A stretch of DNA of 10,663 bases from CAYLRY01 sp964386535. Lineage in GTDB: Bacteria > Chloroflexota > Dehalococcoidia > Dehalococcoidales > UBA3254. The notes under the pieces are model-generated. The model searched no databases and was not told where the DNA came from. It saw only the letters and a list, made by a program, of their open reading frames with translations. Location of the stretch: contig CAYLRY010000063.1 in assembly GCA_964386535.1 (NCBI GenBank), positions 1-10,663 of the forward strand, written 5' to 3'. The position numbers were made by a program, and so were the translations under genes. Shown piece after piece: positions 1-6,422 of this stretch. How positions within the stretch are numbered: position 1 is the stretch's first letter; each line of letters opens with the position of its first letter.

Positions 1-2
1 AA

Positions 3-86
3 ACAGGCCAGATCACACTTGAGGACCGAGATGGGAGGCATTTCTTACCCCAAAAAACCGGCTGGGATCATTTTAGCAGGCGGTGA
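3..86 (+). CDS. thiL: C-terminal end of probable thiamine-monophosphate kinase (partial)
   Basis: An open frame enters from the left edge and stops at TGA 84-86, giving 27 residues that end in KTGWDHFSRR. ThiL proteins, which phosphorylate thiamine monophosphate to the diphosphate, typically end in a similar Gly-aromatic-Asp-His-Phe motif after a short beta-strand segment, and the visible GQITLEDRDG fits that strand. A thiL gene directly upstream of tsaE is a common arrangement in bacteria. Only the tail is visible, so the ATP-binding and metal-binding parts cannot be judged. A second open frame crosses the same bases and runs to about position 141, but it shows no recognisable motif. The call rests on a short motif plus synteny. 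Confidence 0.5.
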   Translation, partial: TGQITLEDRDGRHFLPQKTGWDHFSRR

Positions 87-157
87 AATAAGTATCAGTT
101 TTAACCAGAAATTTGAGTCGAAAACGTGGACTAAATTGTGAAAATTGGATTTGTTAT

Positions 158-634
158 ATGAAGCCTTTTTTACTAGTTACTCACAGCCCCGAAGAGACTA
201 TTGAGCTGGGCGTCCATCTTGGAGAAATAGCCAGGCCGGGTAACGTTTTCCTTTTAAGTGGAAACCTGGGAGTGGGCAAGACCTGTTTAACCCAGGGAAT
301 AGCCAGGGGATTGGGCAGCCCTGACAACGCCCTGAGTCCTACTTTTGTTCTTATGAGGGAAATACATGGTCGTTTACCTCTATACCACATAGATCTATAT
401 AGACTTGACCGGCTTGATGAGATTGCAGATTTAGGTTTGGATGATTATCTTTACGGTCAGGGCCTTTGTGTTATTGAATGGGCTGAAAAAGGGCTTGGTG
501 TGTTGCCACTTGAGCACTTAATGATTAAAATAAGTTATTCAGGTGATTTTGAACGTCTTTTTGAGTTAATTCCCTGTGGCAGATTTTATGAAAAATTACT
601 TACAGGGTTAAAAACACTGATCAAGAAATACTAA
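158..634 (+). CDS. tsaE: tRNA N6-threonylcarbamoyladenosine biosynthesis ATPase TsaE
   Basis: TsaE is the P-loop ATPase that works with TsaB and TsaD to place threonylcarbamoyl on A37 of ANN-decoding tRNAs in the cytoplasm. The 158-residue product begins MKPFLLVTHSPEET, the usual TsaE opening. It has a Walker A loop GNLGVGKT (35-42), the family SPTF motif (60-63), HIDLYRL (77-83) and VIEW (105-108). The Trp-Pro-Glu usual after VIE is Trp-Ala-Glu here. A longer frame is possible from TTG at 113, but its extra 15 residues do not resemble the family, so I prefer ATG 158, which has only a weak GGA-type ribosome site about 7 nt upstream. The next gene, tsaB, starts 1 nt after the stop, implying translational coupling. 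Length matches the family. Confidence 0.93.
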   Translation: MKPFLLVTHSPEETIELGVHLGEIARPGNVFLLSGNLGVGKTCLTQGIARGLGSPDNALSPTFVLMREIHGRLPLYHIDLYRLDRLDEIADLGLDDYLYGQGLCVIEWAEKGLGVLPLEHLMIKISYSGDFERLFELIPCGRFYEKLLTGLKTLIKKY

Positions 635-635
635 C

Positions 636-1316
636 GTGCAAATAGCTATAGATACTTCAACCGATTTTGCCAGTCTGGCTCTGGTACAGGGTAGTCAGAT
701 TTTAGCCGAATTAACCTGGCGTTGCGGAATGAATCATACCGTAGAATTGTATCCCCACCTCATTTTTTTATTAGAAAAAAGCCGTCAAGATATAAGATTT
801 GCAGATTGCGTATTCGTGGCCAGAGGTCCCGGGAGTTTTAACGGGTTAAGAGTTGGAGTCAGTGCTGCTAAAGGTCTGGCTTTTAGTCTGGGAATACCCA
901 TTATCGGCATTAGCACGCTGGATATCATGGCTTATCAACAATCCGCTTCCGGATTCCCGGTCTGTGCTATTTTAAATGCCGGAAGAGAAGAGGTGGCCAC
1001 GGCGATTTACAAAAGAAAGAGAAACCGATGGACCCGGGTTTGGGAAGAGCAAATTACCACCATAGAAGCCCTTTCGCTGCAAATCAAAGAAAAAACCCTG
1101 TTTTGCGGTGAGATTAATCAGGCCAGCCTGCTCCGCATAAAAAAGGTGTTTAAAACTCTGGCCATCATTCCGCCTGCCGCAGCTCAAATAAGACGCTCTG
1201 CTTTCCTGGCTGAGCTTGGACAACAGAGACTTCAAGCAGAGGATTTTGATAACCTGGCAACTTTACAACCATTTTATCTGCGCCGTCCGCCGATTACAGA
1301 ACGAAAAAAACCTTAA
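636..1316 (+). CDS. tsaB: tRNA threonylcarbamoyladenosine biosynthesis protein TsaB
   Basis: TsaB is the ASKHA-fold partner that dimerises with TsaD and recruits TsaE in t6A synthesis. The 226-residue protein opens with MQIAIDTSTDFASLAL, the phosphate-1 strand of the fold, followed by the H-T-V-E-L-Y-P helix (34-40) and the signature GPGSFNGLR (64-72). Most homologues have Thr where this one has Asn69. The C-terminal third is more divergent, as is usual for TsaB. It starts at GTG 636, one base after the tsaE stop, with no clear ribosome site, so re-initiation by ribosomes leaving tsaE is likely. Neither rimI nor tsaD, which often follow, is present in the next genes. Length is normal for the family (about 220-230). 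Confidence 0.95.
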   Translation: MQIAIDTSTDFASLALVQGSQILAELTWRCGMNHTVELYPHLIFLLEKSRQDIRFADCVFVARGPGSFNGLRVGVSAAKGLAFSLGIPIIGISTLDIMAYQQSASGFPVCAILNAGREEVATAIYKRKRNRWTRVWEEQITTIEALSLQIKEKTLFCGEINQASLLRIKKVFKTLAIIPPAAAQIRRSAFLAELGQQRLQAEDFDNLATLQPFYLRRPPITERKKP

Positions 1317-1330
1317 CCAATGGAGACAAT

Positions 1331-1780
1331 ATGGAACTTTTGCCCAAACTAGAAGTAAATGCCAGTAAAGAATATAAAATGTGCTTCGGCTGTGGGGAAT
1401 TCAACCCCATAGGCCTCAAGCTTAAATTCAAATGGAACGGACAAACAGCGATTGCGGAGTTCACACCGGGTGAAAATCACCAGGGCTGGAGCGGTTATGT
1501 TCATGGCGGTATAACAAGCTGCGTTCTAGATGAAGCCATGGGACGGGCCGCCATGTTTGCTGGATATAATAATGTGACCGCCAGAATGCAGACTCGTTTC
1601 CGTAAAATGATTCCTATACGGGAGACCTATCTGGTTATTTGCACGGTTACGCGGTGTACCTCTCGGTTGATTGAGACTGAAGCTAAAATAACGGACAGGA
1701 ACGGCCAGGTCCTGGCGGAAGCAACTTCAACCCAGTTTATCATCGGTCCCACCGGGGAAGAAATTCATAAATATGAATAA
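1331..1780 (+). CDS. PaaI-like hotdog-fold thioesterase
   Basis: The 149-residue product is a single hotdog domain of the 4HBT/PaaI type, which hydrolyses acyl-CoA or related thioesters, usually as a tetramer. The N-terminal C18-F-G-C-G followed by N25-P-I-G-L is the typical lead-in of a PaaI-like subgroup. The central helix carries H58-G-G and D67-E68, matching the HGG and acidic catalytic positions of the family. ATG 1331 is preceded by GGAG at 1322-1325 with 5 nt spacing. It lies 14 nt after tsaB and its end overlaps the next gene by 8 nt, so it is co-transcribed with both. The substrate cannot be told from sequence; clean-up of stray acyl-CoA is plausible but only inferred. The two N-terminal cysteines recall a metal site, but no further ligands are evident. 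Confidence 0.85.
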   Translation: MELLPKLEVNASKEYKMCFGCGEFNPIGLKLKFKWNGQTAIAEFTPGENHQGWSGYVHGGITSCVLDEAMGRAAMFAGYNNVTARMQTRFRKMIPIRETYLVICTVTRCTSRLIETEAKITDRNGQVLAEATSTQFIIGPTGEEIHKYE

Positions 1781-2444
1781 CAATAACCTTAAAGCAGTAT
1801 TATGGGACATGGATGGAGTGATTGCAGATACAGCAGCCCTCCATTGCAGGTCCTGGCAGATGGCTTTTACTAAAAGAGGAGTCGATTTTACCGAAGAGGA
1901 TTTCAAAAACCATTTCGGGCAGAGGAACGATACCATAATCCGAAGCCAAATAGGAAAAGATATTTCCAATGAAATAATTGAAGCCATTGCCCGGGACAAA
2001 GAAGAAGGATTCCGGAAAGACGCCAGAGGGAAGCTATCCCCTTTTGAGGGGGTCCTTAATCTGTTAAAAATAATAAGTCACCATGGTTTTTTATGTGCTA
2101 TCGCCTCTTCTGCGCCGCTGGAAAATGTACAAATGATCCTAGAAGAATTGGATATTAAGTCCTATTTCAGGGCTATTGTTCACGGTAAAGAGGTCAATGA
2201 GGGAAAGCCAAGTCCGGAGGTGTTTCTTAAAGCAGCTCAAAAACTTGACGTCTCTCCGCAAGATTGTATCGTCATTGAAGATGCTACAGCCGGTGTAAAA
2301 GCAGCCAGAGCTGCCGGAATGCGCTGCATAGCGGTTACCAATACTCACCCTGCCGGAAAACTGGTAGAAGCAGATTTGGTGGTTGCCTCACTGGTGTTGA
2401 TAGGGATAGATGATCTGAATAAATTGTTTGGCATTAGAGAATAA
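1773..2444 (+). CDS. HAD-superfamily hydrolase, beta-phosphoglucomutase-like
   Basis: This 223-residue protein has all four HAD motifs of subfamily IA. Motif I is D12-M-D14-G-V with nucleophile Asp12 and acid/base Asp14. Motif II is S112/S113 in IASSAP, motif III is K145 in GKPSP, and motif IV is E169-D170 in VIEDATAG. The helical cap lies between residues 16 and 85. The GKPSPE and EDA(T/S)AGV signatures are shared with beta-phosphoglucomutase and with phosphatases acting on small sugar phosphates, so the enzyme could be either; the cap residues that decide this are not diagnostic by eye. ATG 1773 lies inside the previous gene (8 nt overlap), about 12 nt after a GGGGAAG stretch. It ends 12 nt before ndk. 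Cytosolic, magnesium-dependent. Confidence 0.87.
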   Translation: MNNNNLKAVLWDMDGVIADTAALHCRSWQMAFTKRGVDFTEEDFKNHFGQRNDTIIRSQIGKDISNEIIEAIARDKEEGFRKDARGKLSPFEGVLNLLKIISHHGFLCAIASSAPLENVQMILEELDIKSYFRAIVHGKEVNEGKPSPEVFLKAAQKLDVSPQDCIVIEDATAGVKAARAAGMRCIAVTNTHPAGKLVEADLVVASLVLIGIDDLNKLFGIRE

Positions 2445-2456
2445 GAAGGAGATAAA

Positions 2457-2876
2457 ATGGAGCGAACTTTAATACTGGTTAAGCCGGATGCAACACAGCG
2501 GAACCTGGGAGGCGCTATACTTGCCCGTCTGGAAGCGGCCGGATTGAAGATGGTAGCTTTAAAAATGCTTCATGTTGATGAAGCACTGGCCCATAAACAC
2601 TATGCTGTACACACGGGGAAGCCTTTTTTCAAAGATTTAATTGATTATATCACCTCGTATCCTATTCTGGCCGCTGTTTTTCAGGGCAACAATGCTGTAG
2701 AGGTGGCCCGTAAGACTATGGGCTCAACAGACCCTAAAAAAGCTGAACCCGGCACCATCCGAAGGGACTACGGCCTGGACATCCAGAGGAACTCGGTTCA
2801 CGGCTCGGATTCCAGAGAAAACGCTGAAATCGAAATAAAACTATACTTCACCAACCAGGAGATTTACGATAAGTAA
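2457..2876 (+). CDS. ndk: Nucleoside diphosphate kinase
   Basis: Ndk transfers the gamma-phosphate of ATP to NDPs through a phosphohistidine and keeps NTP and dNTP pools balanced. The 139-residue sequence starts MERTLILVKPDA with the substrate-binding Lys9, and has the canonical active site NSVHGSDS with His115 as the phosphorylated residue. R85, T91, R102 and N112 also sit at expected nucleotide-contact positions. Length is the usual single-domain size. It has the best ribosome site in the window, AAGGAG at 2446-2451 with 5 nt to ATG, suggesting stronger translation than its operon partners. It is the last gene of the left operon and is followed 4 nt later by a strong terminator. Confidence 0.98.
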   Translation: MERTLILVKPDATQRNLGGAILARLEAAGLKMVALKMLHVDEALAHKHYAVHTGKPFFKDLIDYITSYPILAAVFQGNNAVEVARKTMGSTDPKKAEPGTIRRDYGLDIQRNSVHGSDSRENAEIEIKLYFTNQEIYDK

Positions 2877-2880
2877 ATAA

Positions 2881-2919
2881 AAAATGAAGGCCCACCAAAA
2901 CTAGCGGGCCTTCATTTTT
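2881..2919. terminator. Bidirectional intrinsic terminator between ndk and rsfS
   Basis: A perfect 13-bp inverted repeat pairs 2881-2893 (AAAATGAAGGCCC) with 2906-2918 (GGGCCTTCATTTT) around a 12-nt loop. The + strand ends in five Ts (2915-2919). The - strand reads into six Ts (complement of 2879-2884). It lies between the ndk stop at 2876 and the rsfS stop at 2931, so it serves both convergent units. Confidence 0.93.
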
Positions 2920-2930
2920 ATCATATTTAC

Positions 2931-3275
2931 TTAAGGTACCCTGACTCTGGTCAGTGCCTTATCCCACAGCTTCTCTAATTGATAGTAGTCTCGTTGGAAA
3001 GGAGCGAAAATATGGACAATTACCTCATTGTAATCCACCAGTATCCAGCCTGATTCCGGGGTACCTTCTTCTCGTAGAGGAAGTACACCTTCTTTTTTAA
3101 GACTGGCTGTAACCGCCTCTGTAATAGCCTTGATCTGCCTCTGACTTTCACCAGTACATATTATAAAATAATCTGCGAAGCTACAGATCTCCCGGGTATC
3201 CAGTAACACTATGTCAATGGCCTGTTTATCACTTACAATATCTACTATTTTTCGAGCTAGATCGATATTCTCCAG
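2931..3275 (-). CDS. rsfS: Ribosome silencing factor RsfS (Iojap family), apparent CTG start
   Basis: RsfS binds ribosomal protein uL14 and blocks subunit joining when nutrients are scarce. The visible family features are SFADYFIICTG (about residues 32-42), GWILVDY (76-82) and the C-terminal RDYYQLEKLW (95-104). The first ATG/GTG/TTG-type start in frame is GTG at 3209, which would give 92 residues and cut off the family's N-terminal helix. Upstream of it the frame stays open and encodes ENIDLARKIVDIVSDKQAID, which matches the standard RsfS N-terminus, until a TGA at 3279-3281. The only credible start is CTG 3275-3273, 7 nt after a strong GGGGAGGA ribosome site. The resulting 114 residues match the usual length. 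It is convergent with ndk and divergent from the endonuclease IV-like gene. Confidence 0.92.
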   Translation of the reverse strand: MENIDLARKIVDIVSDKQAIDIVLLDTREICSFADYFIICTGESQRQIKAITEAVTASLKKEGVLPLREEGTPESGWILVDYNEVIVHIFAPFQRDYYQLEKLWDKALTRVRVP

Positions 3276-3282
3276 AAATCAA

Positions 3283-3290
3283 TCCTCCCC
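3283..3290 (-). promoter_or_regulatory. Strong ribosome binding site that fixes the rsfS start
   Basis: On the - strand these bases read GGGGAGGA, an almost full match to the anti-16S sequence, followed by 7 nt and then CTG at 3275. The spacing to the downstream GTG at 3209 would be 73 nt, so this site cannot serve that codon. It is the main evidence for the CTG start. Confidence 0.75.
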
Positions 3291-3314
3291 TTTGAAATCG
3301 ATAATTCAATATTT

Positions 3315-3323
3315 ATTATAGCA
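3315..3323 (-). promoter_or_regulatory. Extended -10 promoter of rsfS
   Basis: On the - strand the sequence reads TGCTATAAT: a perfect TATAAT (3320-3315) with the TGn extension (3323-3321). No good -35 hexamer lies 16-18 nt upstream, as is usual for extended -10 promoters. The start site would be near 3308, giving a leader of about 33 nt that contains the GGGGAGGA ribosome site. Confidence 0.6.
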
Positions 3324-3434
3324 CAACTCAATTATTCCTGGGCTTTATTATGCACCTTTTCCTTGAATTCAAGTTTACATATTTGCATATAAGAATATTC
3401 ACCTGATAGTATAAAATCAAAGGAGCAAAAAATA

Positions 3435-4268
3435 ATGGCGGGACTACTTTTTGGCACTGGTGGGATACCCCACTCAAGCGACAAACCCCGGAATATAATT
3501 AATGGGATAAAACGCATAGCGGAGCTGGGTCTTGGTTGTACCGAACTGGAATTTACCTACGGAGTACGCATGACGGATCTTGAAGCCCAGCAGATTTCTG
3601 CCGCAGCTCTCAAATACAGGGTAAAACTAACCGTTCACGCTCCTTATTACATAAATTTAAATGCACAAGAAAATGAAAAGCTGGTCACCAGCCAGGAGAG
3701 GTTGCTTCATATTGCGCATATCGCTAACCTTTGCGGTGCCAGAGACATAGCTTTTCATGTAGCTTTCTATATGAAAAACAATCCAGAGGCGGTATATCAG
3801 CAAGTTAAAAGGCTGCTGGCTGGAATCATTGTGGAGGTGAAAAAGGAGAACCGTTATACCTTGCTGCGCCCAGAATTAATGGGAAAAATGAGTCAATTTG
3901 GTAGCCTGGAAGAATTGCTTAATCTTTGCAGCGAGGTCGATGGGCTGGCTCCCTGTATCGATTTTGCCCACCTGCATGCTAGAAATGGTAAGTATAATTC
4001 TTATTATGAGTTTAAATCAGTATTGACACAAGTTGAAAAAAAGTTGGGACGCGCTGCTCTGGATAATATGCATATCCACCTTTCTGGTATCAACTTTAAT
4101 AGCAAAATTGGTGAAGTAATGCATCTCAATCTTAAAGAAGCTGATCTAAAATATACTGAATTACTCCAGGCTTTAAAAGAAATGGATGTTAAGGGTGTTG
4201 TAATTTGTGAAAGCCCTAACCTGGAAGAGGACGCTCTCCATCTTCAAGAAACATATCAAAAAGTCTGA
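3435..4268 (+). CDS. Endonuclease IV-like TIM-barrel protein (xylose isomerase-like superfamily)
   Basis: The 277-residue protein resembles the AP endonuclease family 2 / deoxyribonuclease IV fold, which cleaves DNA at abasic sites using three metal ions. Ligands comparable with E. coli Nfo are visible: H68 (VHAPYY), H108 (FHVAFY), E147 (RPELMGK), D176 and H179 (DFAHLHAR), H215 (HIHLSG), H230 and E259 (ICESP). The Nfo Asp229 of the DxH motif is replaced by Val228, with Glu227 beside it. The opening LLFGTGGIPHSS and the HLSGI motif mark a divergent subgroup also seen in archaea and some anaerobes, so AP endonuclease activity is probable but not certain. ATG 3435 follows AAGGAG (3420-3425) by 9 nt. 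A TATAAA at 3410-3415 is too close to that site to be an obvious promoter. Confidence 0.82.
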   Translation: MAGLLFGTGGIPHSSDKPRNIINGIKRIAELGLGCTELEFTYGVRMTDLEAQQISAAALKYRVKLTVHAPYYINLNAQENEKLVTSQERLLHIAHIANLCGARDIAFHVAFYMKNNPEAVYQQVKRLLAGIIVEVKKENRYTLLRPELMGKMSQFGSLEELLNLCSEVDGLAPCIDFAHLHARNGKYNSYYEFKSVLTQVEKKLGRAALDNMHIHLSGINFNSKIGEVMHLNLKEADLKYTELLQALKEMDVKGVVICESPNLEEDALHLQETYQKV

Positions 4269-4334
4269 TTCATATAGTCCGCAATCATGCCGTCTCATAT
4301 GATCAACACTTATGAAGCAAGAGGGGCAATTTCT

Positions 4335-4363
4335 TTCCCATGGCTATTCCAGTCTGCTATAAT
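4335..4363 (+). promoter_or_regulatory. Extended -10 promoter of ftsH
   Basis: TGC at 4355-4357 runs into a perfect TATAAT at 4358-4363. TTCCCA at 4335-4340, 17 nt upstream, matches the -35 consensus at four of six positions. Transcription would start near 4370, about 48 nt before ftsH. No CIRCE-type heat-shock operator is visible around it. Confidence 0.65.
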
Positions 4364-4417
4364 ATATTCAAGATAAGTTAAATTTTTAAGTTCAATGAAG
4401 GATCATAATAAAACAAG

Positions 4418-6364
4418 GTGAAATCAAATACAATGCGAAATAGTTTAATATTCATTGCCATTTTAATAGCTGCTATAGCTATTTTTTCGATCTGGTTTCC
4501 TAATATGAAAGAAAAACCAACTGAAGTATTACTCAGTGATGTCATCCAGTGGTCTCAGGCAGGCCAGATACAGAAAATTGTGGTTGATAGCGATTTACTG
4601 ACCGTAACTAAAAGTGATGGTATTGTGGTAACAACCTATAAAGAAAGCAATGCCTCGATTTATGATATAGAGGGTTTGAACCTGGCCACAGGAAACAACG
4701 GCGAACGCGTAAAAGTAGATGTGAAAGGTTCGTCAGGTATTAACTGGGGCAGCTTGTTGATCAATTTATTGCCACTGTTCTTTTTCGGTGGTCTGTTATT
4801 TTTCATATTCCGTTCAGCCAGAGGTGCAAATAACCAGGCCATGCGTTTCGGACGCAGCCGGGCGCGGTTGTTCCCGGCCAATAAACCGACTGTGACATTT
4901 GATGACGTGGCCGGAGTGGAAGAAGCCAAACAGGAGCTTCACGAAGTAGTAGAATTCCTTAAAGACCGTGATAAATTCCAGAGTCTGGGGGCACGTATAC
5001 CTAAAGGTGTGTTGCTGGTTGGTCCTCCTGGCACCGGCAAAACATTGCTGGCGAGAGCTGTTGCAGGCGAAGCTGGAGTCCCATTTTTCTCTATCAGCGG
5101 TAGTGAATTTGTGGAAATGTTCGTAGGGGTAGGGGCTTCCCGTGTGCGGGATCTATTCGACCAGGCCAAACGCAATGCTCCCTGCATCATTTTCATTGAT
5201 GAGATCGATGCTGTTGGCCGGCAGCGCGGCGCAGGCCTCGGTGGAAGTCACGATGAACGGGAACAAACTCTTAATCAGATACTGGTAGAAATGGATGGTT
5301 TTGATACCAATACTACTGTTATCGTACTGGCTGCCACCAACCGGCCGGATATCCTGGATCCCGCCCTTTTACGTCCAGGACGTTTCGACCGCCGGGTAAT
5401 ATTGGATCTACCGGATATGAACGGCAGACTGGCTATTCTTAAAGTCCATGCGAAAGGTAAGCCGTTATCGAACACCTCCGCTTTGGAAGTAATCGCCAAA
5501 GCTACTCCAGGATTCAGCGGAGCTGACCTTGCCAACCTTATCAATGAAGCTGCTATTCTGGCAGCACGCCGGGGAAAGAAAGCTATTGATAAAATGGAGT
5601 TAGAAGAATCTATAGACCGTGTTATTGCTGGCCCTGAACGGAAGAGCCGGCGTATCAGCCCAAAAGAAAAGGAAATCACCGCTTACCATGAAGCAGGTCA
5701 TGCCCTGATTGCCCATATGCTGCCTAACTCCGATCCAGTTCATAAAATATCAATTGTAGCCAGAGGAATGGCCGGTGGTTATACCAGGATGTTACCCAAT
5801 GAAGACCGTATGTTCGCTACCCGCTCTCAATTGGATGCCAGACTAACAGTATACCTTGGCGGACGTACCGCTGAAAAATTGATCTTCAACGATATCAGTA
5901 CCGGGGCTTCCGAAGATATTAAACAGGCTACCGATATGGCGCGGAAGATGGTTACCGTCTGGGGCATGAGTGAGAAGATGGGACCTCGTTCTTTCGGACA
6001 AAAGGAGGAGTTGATCTTTTTAGGTCGGGAGATATCAGAACAACGTGATTACTCTGAAAAAACAGCTCTCCAGATAGATGCTGAAGTCAATAGATTCATT
6101 GATGACGCTTACGCACAGGCTACTAAATTGCTAACTGATAATAAGGACAGGCTGGTTCATCTGGCACAAATTCTCATTGTAAAAGAAAACCTGGAAGGCG
6201 AAGAGCTTGAAGCAGCCTTTACTGAACCCGTAGATACACCTATACCTGTTGTGAACCTGAGCACTCCGGTAACAGCCCCACCCTCTTCAACTCCGGTAAC
6301 TAACCCGGCTCCCAGTTCCGCACCCAAAACTAGCCCTGCGCCCAGACCATTACCTTCAACTTAA
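4418..6364 (+). CDS. ftsH: ATP-dependent zinc metalloprotease FtsH
   Basis: FtsH is a hexameric inner-membrane AAA+ protease that extracts and degrades membrane and short-lived cytosolic proteins. The 648 residues show TM1 at about 9-27, a short external domain to about 110, and TM2 at about 112-132. The AAA module follows, with Walker A GPPGTGKT (202-209), pore loop MFVGVG (234-239), Walker B IIFIDE (257-262) and the second region of homology to RPGRFDRR (319-326). The protease has zinc ligands H424-E-A-G-H428, probably with D500 as third ligand. The last ~45 residues are a Pro/Ser/Thr-rich tail. GTG 4418 gives an N-terminus (about seven residues before the RNSLIF stretch) like other FtsH proteins, but ATG 4433, 12 nt after AAGGTG, is a real alternative. 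It has its own promoter and terminator. Confidence 0.97.
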   Translation: MKSNTMRNSLIFIAILIAAIAIFSIWFPNMKEKPTEVLLSDVIQWSQAGQIQKIVVDSDLLTVTKSDGIVVTTYKESNASIYDIEGLNLATGNNGERVKVDVKGSSGINWGSLLINLLPLFFFGGLLFFIFRSARGANNQAMRFGRSRARLFPANKPTVTFDDVAGVEEAKQELHEVVEFLKDRDKFQSLGARIPKGVLLVGPPGTGKTLLARAVAGEAGVPFFSISGSEFVEMFVGVGASRVRDLFDQAKRNAPCIIFIDEIDAVGRQRGAGLGGSHDEREQTLNQILVEMDGFDTNTTVIVLAATNRPDILDPALLRPGRFDRRVILDLPDMNGRLAILKVHAKGKPLSNTSALEVIAKATPGFSGADLANLINEAAILAARRGKKAIDKMELEESIDRVIAGPERKSRRISPKEKEITAYHEAGHALIAHMLPNSDPVHKISIVARGMAGGYTRMLPNEDRMFATRSQLDARLTVYLGGRTAEKLIFNDISTGASEDIKQATDMARKMVTVWGMSEKMGPRSFGQKEELIFLGREISEQRDYSEKTALQIDAEVNRFIDDAYAQATKLLTDNKDRLVHLAQILIVKENLEGEELEAAFTEPVDTPIPVVNLSTPVTAPPSSTPVTNPAPSSAPKTSPAPRPLPST

Positions 6365-6381
6365 AAGTTATTTAACATTTC

Positions 6382-6411
6382 AGGCTGGCCTGTAATCTGG
6401 CTAGCCTTTTT
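6382..6411 (+). terminator. Intrinsic terminator after ftsH
   Basis: AGGCTGGCC (6382-6390) pairs with GGCTAGCCT (6399-6407) over 9 bp with one G-T wobble, around an 8-nt loop, followed by five Ts (6407-6411). It lies 17 nt after the ftsH stop and only 12 nt before the moaE start codon, so moaE transcription depends on readthrough or on an unseen promoter. Confidence 0.8.
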
Positions 6412-6422
6412 ATGAGGCAAAA

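Noticed and set aside
4267..4304. Inverted repeat after the endonuclease IV-like gene (GATTCATAT with ATATGATC)
   Set aside because: The stem is AT-rich with a bulge and a 21-nt loop, and no T tract follows, so it does not qualify as a terminator.
4269..4417. CIRCE-type heat-shock operator upstream of ftsH
   Set aside because: No TTAGCACTC...GAGTGCTAA-like inverted repeat is present.
4660..5679. Three long open frames antisense to ftsH
   Set aside because: They lie wholly inside the well-supported ftsH gene on the other strand, show Ser/Arg/Pro-rich shadow composition and no domain motif.
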